A stretch of DNA of 64,000 nt. It comes from Asticcacaulis sp. EMRT-3. GTDB taxonomy: Bacteria; Pseudomonadota; Alphaproteobacteria; Caulobacterales; Caulobacteraceae. The stretch spans positions 703,001 to 767,000 of the forward strand of contig NZ_JASERT010000001.1 in assembly GCF_030027245.1 (NCBI RefSeq), in the 5' to 3' direction. Shown here piece after piece: positions 17,349-27,049 of this stretch. Under the pieces are notes generated by a model. That model had not been told where the DNA came from and searched no databases. It worked only from the letters and a program-made list of their open reading frames with translations. How positions within the stretch are numbered: the stretch's first letter is position 1; the number at the start of each line of letters is the position of its first letter. The position numbers and the translations under genes are program-made.

Positions 17349-17759
17349 ATGAGCCCTTTACGTCGCCAGTTTTTTGTCACCCTGCCTCTGCTTGCCCTCC
17401 TGCCGACTTTGGCAAGAGCTGACGACAAGAAGGATGCCGCCGCCCCGTCGGTGCAACTGGCGACGGTGGCTGTGCCGATCACTCAGAATAACCGTCTGGT
17501 CAATTATATCTTCATCAGCGTGCGCGTGGACCTGACCATGATGGCCAATGAAGGCAAGTTCCGCGACATGGAACCCTATTTCCGCGATGCCATTGTGCGC
17601 GTGACCAGCAAAACCTCGTTCGGACTGCCCGGTCATGATGATCAGCTCGATACGGCCCGCTTCAAAGCGGCCATGATGCCAGCCTTTGCCGACATTACCG
17701 GGCCGGGCATGGTCAAATCCATCGATGTCTTGTCGCAAACGCCTAAATTTCATCATTAG
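17349..17759 (+). CDS. Exported protein with a FliL-like periplasmic domain (tentative)
   Basis: 136 residues. The signal peptide reads MSPLRRQFFVTLPLLALLPT then LARA; the twin Arg followed by QFF allows a Tat route, though Sec is possible. The mature part (YIFISVRVDLTMM, EPYFRDAIVRVTSKTSFG) resembles the conserved FliL strand-helix layout, an inference without a search. ATG at 17349 is preferred to a TTG six codons earlier. The TAG stop (17757-17759) is the first three bases of a repeat hairpin beginning TAGAGCG, so the original C-terminus may have been different. Confidence 0.7.
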   Translation: MSPLRRQFFVTLPLLALLPTLARADDKKDAAAPSVQLATVAVPITQNNRLVNYIFISVRVDLTMMANEGKFRDMEPYFRDAIVRVTSKTSFGLPGHDDQLDTARFKAAMMPAFADITGPGMVKSIDVLSQTPKFHH

Positions 17760-18030
17760 AGCGCTTTTCGATCTGATAGACTCAAATCGGCGCTCTAATA
17801 CCAACTTGCGCAGACCAGAACCTATTTGGGTGCAAGTTGGTATTCGCATTTTTTCAGCTCAAGCGCCGCCAATCCTCTTTGATGAAGAATGGGCTCGCCG
17901 CATACGCGGCGACGAGCAGTCGCGCTTGCCAAGCTGCGATGAGTCAAAGTCATCGCAGCTTGGTATAAGTTTTTATTTTATCGCTCTTCCTTACCCAAAA
18001 AGTGGATCCACTTTTTGGGAGAACGCTCTA
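17757..18030. repeat. Mosaic of hairpins bounded by TAGAGCG and CGCTCTA
   Basis: This 274-nt block fills half of the gap before hppA. It holds hairpin 17757-17797 (TAGAGCG...CGCTCTA), 11-bp arms TACCAACTTGC/GCAAGTTGGTA (17799-17809, 17832-17842), 14-bp arms CCAAGCTGCGATGA/TCATCGCAGCTTGG (17929-17942, 17950-17963), and a perfect 26-bp palindrome around GGATCC (17994-18019). It ends in CGCTCTA at 18030. The end motif matches the 115-nt elements elsewhere. Nothing else was seen in 18031-18314 apart from an AT-rich hppA upstream region. Confidence 0.85.
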
Positions 18031-18314
18031 GTGATCGACGTTTGCCGGAGGTTTGCGCTGCATTGCGTGCATCTTAAGCATTTGTATTCTTAAACTATAA
18101 GTAATGGTGATCTTGCAATGCAGCAAACATTGCGCGCGAAGCCTTTGCGTTTGCAGGTTTTAGTGATGATCAAGCCTTGAACTTAAGAAAAACTTTTGGC
18201 ACTCTCCGTCGCAATCAAAAAATAAGACCTTGAATAAGGTTCGTTTTTTGATGTTCAAAAACAGGCATTGCATCTGCTTTGCCCTGAAAAATATAAACAG
18301 ACAGGGGTTCCGTT

Positions 18315-20471
18315 ATGAATATTGCTTTGATGCTGGCCATTGCGGCCGGCATACTTGGCCTGCTCTATGGGGTTGTGCAGACCCTGAGCCTTTTGAAGGC
18401 CGATGCGGGTAACGAGCGTATGCGTGAAATCGCCGCGGCTATCCAGGAAGGGGCCAGCGCCTATCTGAAGCGGCAATATACGACCATCGCCATGGTCGGT
18501 GTCGTCATTTTTGTACTCGCATGGGTATTCCTCGGTCAGTGGTCGGCCATCGGCTTTGCCATCGGCTCTATACTTTCTGGTGCAGCCGGTTTTGCCGGTA
18601 TGCTGATCTCGGTGCGCGCCAATGTGCGCACGGCACAGGCGGCCTCGGAAAGCCTGAAAAAGGGTCTGAGCCTGGCTTTTGGCGCAGGCGCGGTGACCGG
18701 TCTGTTCGTAGCGGGCGGGGCGCTGCTCGGCGTTTCGGGTTATTTTGCCATCCTGACGCTTGGCCTTCATCTTGATCCCACCAGCCGCGACGTGGTCAAT
18801 GCGTTGGTGTCGCTCGGCTTCGGTGCGTCGCTGATCTCGATCTTCGCCCGTCTTGGCGGCGGTATCTTCACCAAGGGGGCGGATGTCGGCGGCGATATGG
18901 TCGGCAAGGTTGAGGCCGGTATCCCTGAGGACGACCCGCGTAACCCCGCCACCATCGCCGATAATGTCGGCGATAATGTCGGCGATTGCGCCGGTATGGC
19001 GGCCGATCTGTTTGAAACCTATGCGGTGACGATGGTGGCCACGATGGTGCTGACCACCATCTTCTTCGGCACTTCGCCGCTGTTGATGCCGATGATGATG
19101 CTGCCGCTCGCCATCGGCGCGGTCTGTATCGTCACCTCGATCATCGGCACCTTCTTTGTGTCATTGGGTAAGTCGCAAAACATCATGGGGGCCTTGTATA
19201 AGGGCCTGATCGCCACCGGCATATTGTCGATCGTGGCGGTGGCCGGGGTGATCTGGAAGTTCGTCGGTTTCGATACGCCGATCAGCTATGAGCTGGGAGG
19301 CCTGACCTTCGCCTTCACCGGCATGACCCTGTTCTGGTGCGGCATGGTGGGGCTGGCCGTGACGGCGGGCTTCATCGTCGTGACGGAATATTATACCGGC
19401 ACGGGCAAGCGCCCGGTCGTCTCCATCGCTCAGGCCTCGGTGACCGGACACGGCACCAATGTTATTCAGGGTCTGGCGGTTTCGATGGAATCGACGGCTA
19501 TACCCGCCCTGATCATCGTGGCGGGTATCATCTGCTGCTATCTGCTGGCGGGCCTGTTCGGTATCGCCATCGCCACCACCACCATGCTGGCTCTGGCGGG
19601 CATGATCGTGGCGCTCGACGCCTTTGGGCCGGTGACCGACAATGCGGGCGGTATCGCCGAAATGGCGGGCCTGCCCAAGGAGGTGCGCCACACCACCGAT
19701 GCGCTCGATGCGGTGGGCAATACCACCAAGGCCGTCACCAAGGGCTATGCCATCGGCTCGGCGGGCTTAGGTGCACTGGTTCTGTTCGCCGCCTATACGT
19801 CCGATCTCAAGCACTATGCCGGTCTGGCCGATGCTCCGGCTATCTTTCAGGGCCTCGGCGACCTGACCTTCTCGCTGTCCTCGCCGTGGGTGGTGATCGG
19901 TCTGCTGATCGGCGGGCTTCTGCCCTATCTGTTCGGCGGCATGGGCATGACGGCCGTTGGTCGCGCCGCGCAATCGGTGGTCGAGGAGGTGCGCAAGCAG
20001 TTCCGCGAGGATCCGGGCATTATGGCAGGCACGTCCAAGCCCAATTATGGCCGCGCTGTCGATATGCTGACCAAGGCGGCGATCCGGGAAATGATCATCC
20101 CGTCGCTGCTGCCGGTTCTGTCGCCCATCGTCCTGTTCACCATCGTCTATTATATCGGTGGCCGGGTGCCGGCGTTTGAATCTGTGGGCGCCATGCTGCT
20201 GGGCGTCATCGTTACCGGCATTTTTGTTGCCATCTCAATGACATCGGGTGGCGGCGCCTGGGATAATGCCAAGAAGTCGTTCGAGGATGGCTTCATCGAC
20301 AAGGACGGCGTCAAGCACATGAAGGGCTCGGAAGCGCACAAGGCCTCCGTGACCGGCGATACGGTCGGCGATCCTTACAAGGATACGGCGGGCCCGGCGG
20401 TCAATCCGATGATCAAGATCACCAATATTGTGGCCTTGCTCATGCTGGCGGTTCTGGCCCACGGCGCGTAA
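18315..20471 (+). CDS. hppA: K+-independent H+-translocating inorganic pyrophosphatase
   Basis: 718 residues with about 16 membrane segments. It couples pyrophosphate hydrolysis to proton export across the cytoplasmic membrane. Catalytic signatures: [40 protein letters not shown], and late [20 protein letters not shown]. The discriminating segment reads [10 protein letters not shown]; Lys at this place (Ala in K+-dependent enzymes) marks the K+-independent proton-pumping type. ATG at 18315 has AGGGG upstream. A strong terminator follows at 20491. Confidence 0.97.
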   Translation: MNIALMLAIAAGILGLLYGVVQTLSLLKADAGNERMREIAAAIQEGASAYLKRQYTTIAMVGVVIFVLAWVFLGQWSAIGFAIGSILSGAAGFAGMLISVRANVRTAQAASESLKKGLSLAFGAGAVTGLFVAGGALLGVSGYFAILTLGLHLDPTSRDVVNALVSLGFGASLISIFARLGGGIFTKGADVGGDMVGKVEAGIPEDDPRNPATIADNVGDNVGDCAGMAADLFETYAVTMVATMVLTTIFFGTSPLLMPMMMLPLAIGAVCIVTSIIGTFFVSLGKSQNIMGALYKGLIATGILSIVAVAGVIWKFVGFDTPISYELGGLTFAFTGMTLFWCGMVGLAVTAGFIVVTEYYTGTGKRPVVSIAQASVTGHGTNVIQGLAVSMESTAIPALIIVAGIICCYLLAGLFGIAIATTTMLALAGMIVALDAFGPVTDNAGGIAEMAGLPKEVRHTTDALDAVGNTTKAVTKGYAIGSAGLGALVLFAAYTSDLKHYAGLADAPAIFQGLGDLTFSLSSPWVVIGLLIGGLLPYLFGGMGMTAVGRAAQSVVEEVRKQFREDPGIMAGTSKPNYGRAVDMLTKAAIREMIIPSLLPVLSPIVLFTIVYYIGGRVPAFESVGAMLLGVIVTGIFVAISMTSGGGAWDNAKKSFEDGFIDKDGVKHMKGSEAHKASVTGDTVGDPYKDTAGPAVNPMIKITNIVALLMLAVLAHGA

Positions 20472-20490
20472 ATTTTGGGCCCATGAAAAC

Positions 20491-20523
20491 GAAAGCCCCG
20501 GCTGTCAGGCCGGGGCTTTTTTG
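20491..20523 (+). terminator. Rho-independent terminator after hppA
   Basis: AAGCCCCGGC, a short loop, then GCCGGGGCTTTTTT. It may also serve the opposing GH127 gene ending at 20541. Confidence 0.93.
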
Positions 20524-20540
20524 CGCCGCCTTTGAAAAGG

Positions 20541-22388
20541 TCAGGCGAGCCGCGTATAGAGGCGGTAGGTTTCATCACCGATGGCCGGGAAGGGCTTGAG
20601 GCGCACGTCGCGGTCGGCCCGGATCAGCCAGTCGCCGGAAGGATCGGGTCTGGCCGACAAAAGCGCTTCGCGGCTGAGGCTGGCATCGCCATCGCCCGTC
20701 GGGAACAGCACGACTGGCCCGGTCATCAGCGCTACCATTTCCGGGTGGGCTGTATTGAGCGGTTCGAGGCGCAGGCCCATATCGAGGCTTAAATCTATCC
20801 GGTCGCCGTTTTTCCAGGTGCGCGTGATCGTGGCGAACCGACCCGGCGTCAGCGCCACATCGGTTGGCTGGCCATTGATGGTAAGCCGGGTTTGCGGCCC
20901 GGCCCAGGCCGGAATGCGCAGCTTCAGGCCGAAAGTGGCGGGCCTTGCCGTCGTTATGGTCAAGACGCTGGTGTTTGCGACCGGGTATTGCGTGTCTTGC
21001 GCCAGCACCACCTTCTGCCCGCCGAAATGCGCCTGTGCCCTGGACGGCACATAGAGGTTGACGTACAGGTTTTCAGCGTCGAACAGATAGGCGCTGACGC
21101 CGTAATCGGCGGTGAGCTGGATGAAGGTGCCCGAACAGCACGGCCAGCGGTCGCGGGCATAGACCTTGGTCGAGGCCTGATTATAGTCTGAATAGTAGAA
21201 GGTACGACCATCCGGCTCGGTGGGTTTGGCGCCGAGAATGGTGTTGTACAGTACCCGCTCCATGCTGTCGCCGTAACGGCTGTCGCCGGTCAGGCGCAAC
21301 AGGTAGCGGGTAATCTTGAAATGACCATAGGCGCCGCAGGGCGTCTCGAAACTGGCATGGGTTTCGGTCAGGCTCTTGTACAGGCTTTCCGTGTCGTCGC
21401 TGGCCAGCAGACCTTCATTGCGGCCCCAGCCGCCGGTGGCGAAGCTCTGGTCGCTGACGATCTGAAAGCCGTTTTTGGCGGCGCGCAGATAGGTTTCATC
21501 GCCCAGGCTCAGATAGGACTGAACCGCCGAACTCAGGCCGTTGACGTGGCTATAGGCATGTTGCGTGGCCAGCGGGTTTTGCCCTTGCGCCAGAGGGCCG
21601 AAATAGCCCTCAACGGCGAAATAGCGCGTGGCCAGGGCCTTATAGCGCTCGCCCATGCCGCGCTGCCAGGCCAGAAACAGGTTCTCCGGCAGGGTATAGC
21701 TTTCGTCGAAGGTCTTGGCCAGACGGTCATGCGGCCGCGCCTGCATCTCGTCGCGCGTCAGGGCCTTTTCGGGCAGATAGGGCAGGGCAATGTCAGTCAG
21801 GTGGTCAAGCGCAGGTTTGGCAGCGCTGACGCCAGCGAACGTCCAGGCGTCCATCAGCCCCACCACCAGCTTGTCATAGGTATAGGCGGGCAGATTGTAA
21901 TCGTCGAAAAATTTCGGTGAAATGGTGGGAATGTAATTCTCGATCAGCGTCGTGATCTTGGCCCTGGTGGCTGGATCGCCGGTTATGGCGTAGTCGCGCG
22001 ACAGGCCCGACACATACTGGCCGAAGCTGTGACCGGGAATAAAGCCATGCCAGTTATCGGCAATGCCCTTGTCGCCGACATGAAAATCATCGGACACGTC
22101 ATACCATCCGCCCATATCCGCTCCGGGCGCAGGCATGTCGGCTTTCACGCGAAACGGCTTGAGCAGCGAATCATTATCCAGACTTAAGAAAAGCGCGTGC
22201 TGGGCGTCAAACTGATCCTTCAGAGGGCCGTCGGTCAATTGCACCTCGCCATACTGAAATTGACTGAGGGCGGGACGAATGGCAGGGGAAGCCGCGTTCG
22301 CTGCCAGAGGCAAGGTGCTTGCAGCGCAGCACAGGCAGGCGGCTTGTGTGCTGCGGCCCAGAAAGGCACGTCTGGACATTTCGGGCAT
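20541..22388 (-). CDS. Tat-exported glycoside hydrolase family 127 (beta-L-arabinofuranosidase-like)
   Basis: 615 residues. The N-terminus has a twin-arginine signal (SRRAFLGRS then a Cys- and Ala-rich hydrophobic stretch to LAANAA), predicting folded export to the periplasm. The body matches the GH127 (DUF1680) family: an alpha/alpha barrel and the WPCCSGTFIQL motif at about 435, whose Cys pair corresponds to the zinc-bound catalytic nucleophile region of HypBA1. ATG at 22388 is preceded by AGGA at suitable spacing; the frame extends 37 codons further. It is a lone gene with no transporter or other glycosidase nearby. The substrate is probably an arabinose- or galactose-containing plant glycan (inference). 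Confidence 0.9.
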   Translation of the reverse strand: MPEMSRRAFLGRSTQAACLCCAASTLPLAANAASPAIRPALSQFQYGEVQLTDGPLKDQFDAQHALFLSLDNDSLLKPFRVKADMPAPGADMGGWYDVSDDFHVGDKGIADNWHGFIPGHSFGQYVSGLSRDYAITGDPATRAKITTLIENYIPTISPKFFDDYNLPAYTYDKLVVGLMDAWTFAGVSAAKPALDHLTDIALPYLPEKALTRDEMQARPHDRLAKTFDESYTLPENLFLAWQRGMGERYKALATRYFAVEGYFGPLAQGQNPLATQHAYSHVNGLSSAVQSYLSLGDETYLRAAKNGFQIVSDQSFATGGWGRNEGLLASDDTESLYKSLTETHASFETPCGAYGHFKITRYLLRLTGDSRYGDSMERVLYNTILGAKPTEPDGRTFYYSDYNQASTKVYARDRWPCCSGTFIQLTADYGVSAYLFDAENLYVNLYVPSRAQAHFGGQKVVLAQDTQYPVANTSVLTITTARPATFGLKLRIPAWAGPQTRLTINGQPTDVALTPGRFATITRTWKNGDRIDLSLDMGLRLEPLNTAHPEMVALMTGPVVLFPTGDGDASLSREALLSARPDPSGDWLIRADRDVRLKPFPAIGDETYRLYTRLA

Positions 22389-22462
22389 GGGGCGGTTCCT
22401 CTTATGGCTGTTTACAGACAATTTAGCACAAAATGTCTGACAATTTCGAGAGGTGCAATAAA

Positions 22463-22490
22463 AAAGCCTGTGAGAAAACTCACAGGCTTT
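22463..22490 (-). terminator. Terminator after bamE (minus strand)
   Basis: A 12-bp perfect stem AAAGCCTGTGAG/CTCACAGGCTTT with a 4-nt loop, flanked by A and T runs. It lies between the bamE stop and the GH127 start, so GH127 has its own promoter. Confidence 0.9.
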
Positions 22491-22514
22491 AAAAATCATA
22501 GGCGTGTCCGGGCG

Positions 22515-23009
22515 TCAGTCACGACGGTGATTATTATTGCCGGGATCGCTGTCCTGACCATCGGTGAGGCGCTGATGGCCAACCGTGCCGAGCAACTGCT
22601 CGATGGCGCTGAGCGAACGGCCGCGCGTTGGCGTCTTGTTCGGATTAGGCGTCAGGTTGCGACCGTCGGCCAGAGACAGGGTCTGGACATCTGATACGGT
22701 GTTGTTGGATTTGTCGAAATCGATAATCGTGACCGAGCGAGCCGTGACATGGGGCTTCTTATAGGTCATCTTCATCGATACCTGATCAATATAATACCAT
22801 TCATTGGGATCATAGATCGAGGTTTGCGACGGTGCGCCCAGCTTGTCCAGCACCGTGGCCTGACTGTCGCCAACCTTGATGTCGGTGGAGGGTTTGGCAT
22901 CGAACGCCAGATAGCCATGATGCGTCATGGTGGGGGCGCAGGCTGATGCGCCAAGCGCCAGAAGGGCAGCGCCCGCCAGGGCCAGTGAGGTTTTCATACG
23001 CGGCAGCAT
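22515..23009 (-). CDS. bamE: BamE-like outer-membrane assembly lipoprotein
   Basis: 164 residues with a lipoprotein signal ([20 protein letters not shown] then ASAC, lipobox Cys), then the BamE/SmpA pattern: IKVGDSQATVLDKLGAPSQTSIYDPNEWYYID, strands through ARSVTIIDFDKSNNTVSDVQTL. BamE belongs to the beta-barrel assembly machine in the outer membrane. ATG at 23009 has AGGA 6 nt upstream; an ATG four codons later is possible. The C-terminal 45 residues are a low-complexity polar tail (RGRSLSAIEQLLGTVGHQ, then GNNNHRRD). It diverges from the bc1-chaperone gene, as in Caulobacter. Confidence 0.9.
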   Translation of the reverse strand: MLPRMKTSLALAGAALLALGASACAPTMTHHGYLAFDAKPSTDIKVGDSQATVLDKLGAPSQTSIYDPNEWYYIDQVSMKMTYKKPHVTARSVTIIDFDKSNNTVSDVQTLSLADGRNLTPNPNKTPTRGRSLSAIEQLLGTVGHQRLTDGQDSDPGNNNHRRD

Positions 23010-23126
23010 GTCAGTCCTGTAAGGTGCGAAACGCATTTGACCTATAAGAAATTTAGGCTTAGGGCAAGCTTAAGGCCTAAAGAAGGCCGCGCACAGCAAA
23101 AAAATCGCACAAGACCGGGCGTAAGA

Positions 23127-23762
23127 ATGCAGCCATTTCTGAACATAGTCCAGACCCTGTTCGGACGCAGGCCGCCCAGACTGGCGAAAGCTGCCGGTGA
23201 GAGGCTATATGCGCAATGCGTGGAACGTTCGCGCCTGCCGGTCTTCTATCTCGACTATGGTGTGGCCGATGAAATAGGCGCACGATTCGAACTGCTGACC
23301 TTCCATATTGGCATGGTTGTCCATGCCCTGCGCGCGGTGCAGGCTGAGGAGGCGGGTTTCGCGCAGGCGCAGGAAACGGCGCAGGCCCTGTTTGATTCGT
23401 TCCTGCTGGCGCTCGATACCACGCTGCGCGAACAGGGCACAGGCGATCTGGCCGTGCCGAAAAAAATGAAGACGCTGGGCCAGATCATTTATACGCGCAT
23501 GAAGCGCTGGGATGAGCTATGGCTGGAAGGCGAGGCGGCCCAGGTCGATTACGCCCTGCGCACAATTTACGCCGGCTCGGCCTATGCCGGACCGGGCAAT
23601 GAGGACGAAGCGGAAGCCCTTGCCTCCGCAGCGAAAAACAGCGGCGGGCAAGCCTTGTCGTTCGCGGCCTATGCGCGCGCCGTCAGGGTGGCGCTGCGGG
23701 CCGAGGATATTATGAACGGGCGGCTGAGCTGGCCCGAACCGGTGGCACTGGAAGCCGCCTGA
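23127..23762 (+). CDS. Ubiquinol-cytochrome c chaperone family protein (CBP3-like)
   Basis: 211 residues, mostly helical. The N-terminal segment QPFLNIVQTLFGRR and the core FYLDYGVADEIGARFELLTF, HIGMVVHALRAVQAEE, VPKKMKTLGQIIYTRMKRWDE match the family related to yeast Cbp3, which helps assemble cytochrome bc1. ATG at 23127 is preferred; the open frame extends 30 codons upstream without family-like sequence. The next gene (DUF177) starts 3 nt after the stop, and plsX follows, so this is one transcription unit. Confidence 0.88.
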   Translation: MQPFLNIVQTLFGRRPPRLAKAAGERLYAQCVERSRLPVFYLDYGVADEIGARFELLTFHIGMVVHALRAVQAEEAGFAQAQETAQALFDSFLLALDTTLREQGTGDLAVPKKMKTLGQIIYTRMKRWDELWLEGEAAQVDYALRTIYAGSAYAGPGNEDEAEALASAAKNSGGQALSFAAYARAVRVALRAEDIMNGRLSWPEPVALEAA

Positions 23763-23765
23763 AGG

Positions 23766-24314
23766 ATGAGTAGGATGCTAGAAGATCAGGATGCGGCTCT
23801 CTGGGAGCATAAGGTGCGTTTCGATGCGGCGTTACGGGGGCTGAGCCTCGATCTGAGCGCCGATGCTGAGCGGCGTGAGGTGATCGCGCGCGCCTTCGGC
23901 ATGATGTCTCTGGATGCCCTGACCGCCCATATCGTAACGCGCGCTGCGGCAGGAACCAAGCCGGTCGTGCATATCGACCTGCATCTGAACGGCGAGGTGA
24001 CGCAGGAATGCGGCGTGACCACCGAGTCCTTCAACCATGCGATTGAAGGCGTATTGCGCCTCGATTGCATCGAACGCACGCGCCTGACCGACGAAGTGGC
24101 CGAGATCGGCGCGCGGGAGTTTTCGCTCGAAGATCTGGATGAGCCCGATGTCATCACCAATGGGCAGATCGACCTTGGCCAGTATGTGATCGAGGCGCTG
24201 GGTGAGGCCTATGATCCGTTTGCGCGCAAGCCCGGCGTCGTCTTCGAGGAGCCGGAAACGGAGCCCGAACCTTCGCCTTTCGCGGTGCTGGCCCGACTTA
24301 AGCGGGATGAATAA
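23766..24314 (+). CDS. yceD: DUF177 / YceD-family protein (23S rRNA accumulation)
   Basis: 182 residues. The C-terminal part has the family motif HIDLHLNGEVTQECGVTTESF (one Cys instead of a pair) and the acidic DLGQYVIEALGEAYDPFARKPG. In E. coli YceD supports 23S rRNA accumulation, and in plants the homologue acts in chloroplast 23S processing. The start may instead be ATG 23775, which has GAAGGA 8 nt upstream. In E. coli the yceD-rpmF-plsX order has rpmF between; here rpmF is absent and plsX follows after about 140 nt. Confidence 0.88.
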   Translation: MSRMLEDQDAALWEHKVRFDAALRGLSLDLSADAERREVIARAFGMMSLDALTAHIVTRAAAGTKPVVHIDLHLNGEVTQECGVTTESFNHAIEGVLRLDCIERTRLTDEVAEIGAREFSLEDLDEPDVITNGQIDLGQYVIEALGEAYDPFARKPGVVFEEPETEPEPSPFAVLARLKRDE

Positions 24315-24456
24315 GCGTGCCGCACTGCGATAAAACTTGCATAGTTGGCAAGTCACGCTATCGTCGCCTGTTTGTGCATGGCCCGAAATGGCTCTTGAAT
24401 TCGAGCCGGGATTGCGCGCATGTTGCGACAAAGACCGCCCACAGGGATTCCCCGCC

Positions 24457-25638
24457 TTGACAGTTTCCGAAGCTCAGACACCAAACGGCGCACCGCAAGG
24501 CGCGCCACCGGAGGGGGCCTTAGTCATCGCTATCGACGCTATGGGAGGGGATCATGGCCCGGCGGTAACCGTGGCGGGCGCGGCCCTGCTGCTCAAAGAA
24601 CGCCCCGAACTGTTTTTCCAGCTTCATGGCGATGCCGAAGGCATCAATGCCGAACTGGCGCGTCATCCGGCGCTTAAAAGCCGGTCGGTGCTGATCGCCA
24701 CCGACCAGTGCATTGCTATGGACGAAAAACCGGCTCAGGCTCTGCGCCGTCGCAATACCAGCATGGCCAATGCGATCCACGCCGTAAAATCGGGTGAGGC
24801 GAAGGCGATCATTTCGGCGGGCAATACCGGTGCGCTGATGGCGCTGTCGAAAATGATCCTCAAAATGATGACCGACGATCTCGAACGCCCGGCCATCGGC
24901 TGTTTGTGGCCCAATAAACGTGGCTACGGCACGGTGCTCGATGTCGGGGCCAATGTCACCTCGGATGCACGCCAGTTGATCGAATTCGCCATGATGGGCG
25001 CGGCCTTCCATCGTGCCGTGCGCGGCGTAGATAAGCCGAGCATCGGGATTCTCAATGTCGGCTCGGAAGATGTGAAGGGCCATGAGGAGGTGCGTGAAGC
25101 CCACCGTCTGATGCGTGACACGAAGCTGGGACTGAATTATCATGGCTTTGTCGAGGGCACAGATCTGTGTACCGGCATTGTCGATGTGGTGGTGACCGAT
25201 GGCTTCACCGGTAATGTGGCGCTGAAAACCGCCGAGGGCGTAGCGCGTTTTATCCGCGATCTGTTGAAAGAGGCTTTCAAATCATCGCCACTGGCCATGC
25301 TGGGCGCGGTTCTGGCGGCCTCGGCGCTGAAGACAATGGCCAAGCGGGTCGATCCGGGGGCCTCCAATGGGGGGCCTTTGCTCGGCCTAAAAGGCATCGT
25401 AATCAAAAGTCACGGGGGGGCGGACGCCAAGGCCTTTGCCAATGCGATTGGCGTCGGAGCTTCGCTGGCCAGTAGTGGTTATGCGCAGGAAATCGAAAGC
25501 GCGCTGGCCCTTTTGACGCAAAGCCTGAACGATGATGAAAGCAATCCTCTTGCCGTAACCGGTGAAGATACAAATATAAGAGACGCCCAAGCGCCCGGTC
25601 ATGTGGCGGATGTCGCGGCGGATAATAAGGTAAGCTAG
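24457..25638 (+). CDS. plsX: Phosphate acyltransferase PlsX
   Basis: PlsX makes acyl-phosphate from acyl-ACP for phospholipid synthesis. The conserved start IAIDAMGGDHGP, SAGNTGALMA, DVGANV, GILNVGSEDVKGHE and VVVTDGFTGNVALKTAEG are visible. TTG at 24457 with AGGGA 8 nt upstream gives 393 residues with a short leader. An upstream ATG at 24388 is possible, and neither start is certain. The C-terminus has an extra 40-residue polar tail after the family domain. fabH begins 3 nt after the stop. Confidence 0.94.
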   Translation: MTVSEAQTPNGAPQGAPPEGALVIAIDAMGGDHGPAVTVAGAALLLKERPELFFQLHGDAEGINAELARHPALKSRSVLIATDQCIAMDEKPAQALRRRNTSMANAIHAVKSGEAKAIISAGNTGALMALSKMILKMMTDDLERPAIGCLWPNKRGYGTVLDVGANVTSDARQLIEFAMMGAAFHRAVRGVDKPSIGILNVGSEDVKGHEEVREAHRLMRDTKLGLNYHGFVEGTDLCTGIVDVVVTDGFTGNVALKTAEGVARFIRDLLKEAFKSSPLAMLGAVLAASALKTMAKRVDPGASNGGPLLGLKGIVIKSHGGADAKAFANAIGVGASLASSGYAQEIESALALLTQSLNDDESNPLAVTGEDTNIRDAQAPGHVADVAADNKVS

Positions 25639-25641
25639 ACT

Positions 25642-26622
25642 ATGCGTGTGTTAAGATCGGCGGTCACGGGCGTGGGCGGCTATCTGCCGGAAACGGTAAT
25701 GCCCAATTCCGATTTCGAGAAACTTGTCGAAACGTCCGACGTTAAGATCGTCGAACTGACCGGTATTCGCCAGCGCCATCGCGTGGCGGAGGGGCAGACG
25801 ACATCGGATCTGGCGGCCGAGGCGGCGCGCGTGGCCCTGGCTGCCGCTGGCCGGACGCCTGCCGAGGTCGATATGATCATCGTGGCCACCACCACACCGG
25901 ACATGCCTTTTCCGGCCACGGCCTCGCTCGTTCAGCAAAAGATCGGTGCGCCCACCTGTCCGGCCTTCGATGTGCAGGCGGTCTGTTCGGGATTCGTCTA
26001 TGCGCTCAGCGTGGCCGATGGATTCGTGGCGCGTGGCATGGCGAAATGCGTGCTGGTAATCGGCGCCGAGGCGATGACGCGCCTGCTCGATTTCAGCGAC
26101 CGCTCGACCTGCATCCTGTTTGGCGATGGCGCAGGCGCCGTGGTTCTGGAGCCTGCGGAAGGCGAGGGCACAACGGCGGATCGCGGCATTCTCGGTTTCG
26201 ATCTGCGCTGCGACGGCTCGAAAACCGATCTGCTCTATGTGTCGGGCGGCATGTTCGAGGCGGAAAGCCGCATCGGCAAGATCAAAATGCAGGGCAATCA
26301 GGTTTTCAAACAGGCCGTGCAGAAGATTTCGCAGGCCATCGAAGCCACTATCGCCAAATCGGGCCTGACGCTCGATGAGATCGACTGGTTCGTGCCGCAT
26401 CAGGCCAATCAGCGCATCCTCAATGGTGTGGCCCACCATCTGGGGCTGGATGAAAACAAGGTGATTTCCACCGTGGCCATGCACGCCAACACCTCGGCGG
26501 CTTCGATTCCGCTGGCCTGGTATGAAGGCGTGCGCGATGGCCGCATCAAGCGCGGCGATCTGGTGCTGATCGAGGCGCTGGGCGGCGGACTGACCTGGGG
26601 CGCGGCGGCGATCCGGGTATAA
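25642..26622 (+). CDS. fabH: Beta-ketoacyl-ACP synthase III
   Basis: 326 residues. It starts fatty-acid elongation by condensing acetyl-CoA with malonyl-ACP. The catalytic triad is visible: Cys115 in AVCSGFVYAL, His in WFVPHQANQRI (about 254), and Asn in MHANTSAASIPLA (about 284). The GGGLTWGAAAIR end is typical. It is 3 nt after plsX, a long-conserved fatty-acid/phospholipid pair, with ihfA about 95 nt downstream on its own promoter. Confidence 0.97.
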   Translation: MRVLRSAVTGVGGYLPETVMPNSDFEKLVETSDVKIVELTGIRQRHRVAEGQTTSDLAAEAARVALAAAGRTPAEVDMIIVATTTPDMPFPATASLVQQKIGAPTCPAFDVQAVCSGFVYALSVADGFVARGMAKCVLVIGAEAMTRLLDFSDRSTCILFGDGAGAVVLEPAEGEGTTADRGILGFDLRCDGSKTDLLYVSGGMFEAESRIGKIKMQGNQVFKQAVQKISQAIEATIAKSGLTLDEIDWFVPHQANQRILNGVAHHLGLDENKVISTVAMHANTSAASIPLAWYEGVRDGRIKRGDLVLIEALGGGLTWGAAAIRV

Positions 26623-26717
26623 ACCGTTCGCGTGAGCTGTTTATAATAAGCCTTTGACGACAAGGTGAATTTGCGGCATGTTAGCCGATACCTTATCCAT
26701 AGCTGGGCGCAGACACC

Positions 26718-27020
26718 ATGAAAACGCAAACCTTGACACGAGCCGAACTGTTTGAGGATGTCCATAACGAGCTGGGCCTGCCGCGGCAGGAATGCGCCGC
26801 CATTGTTGAGCGCACGCTCGATCTGGTGGTTGAGGCGCTGGAGCGCGGCGACGAGGTGAAGCTATCGGGTTTCGGCGTCTTTCAGGTGCGTGAAAAGAAT
26901 GCGCGCGTTGGCCGCAATCCGAAAACGGGCAAGCCAGCGCCAATCGATCCGCGCAAGGTGATTTCGTTCCGCGCTTCGCAGATCGTCAAGGCGCGCGTCG
27001 ATGCCGGTACGCACGACTGA
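26718..27020 (+). CDS. ihfA: Integration host factor alpha subunit
   Basis: 100 residues of the HU/IHF fold. The N-terminal helices ([20 protein letters not shown]) are followed by the DNA-binding arm ([20 protein letters not shown]) with the Pro that intercalates at the DNA kink, and the family end [17 protein letters not shown] bends DNA in replication and transcription. ATG at 26718; the ribosome site is weak. The MerR-like gene follows 29 nt later, the common ihfA-merR order. Confidence 0.96.
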   Translation: MKTQTLTRAELFEDVHNELGLPRQECAAIVERTLDLVVEALERGDEVKLSGFGVFQVREKNARVGRNPKTGKPAPIDPRKVISFRASQIVKARVDAGTHD

Positions 27021-27049
27021 TTGAAGACCGGGTAAGGATAAGAAACGCG

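Noticed and set aside
23059..23073. CtrA-like site TTAG-N7-TTAA between bamE and the bc1-chaperone gene
   Set aside because: One half-site deviates from TTAA, and a single degenerate match is expected by chance in this AT-richer gap.
24315..24456. rpmF (ribosomal protein L32) between DUF177 and plsX
   Set aside because: No small zinc-ribbon coding sequence is present in this gap; the E. coli order is not kept here.
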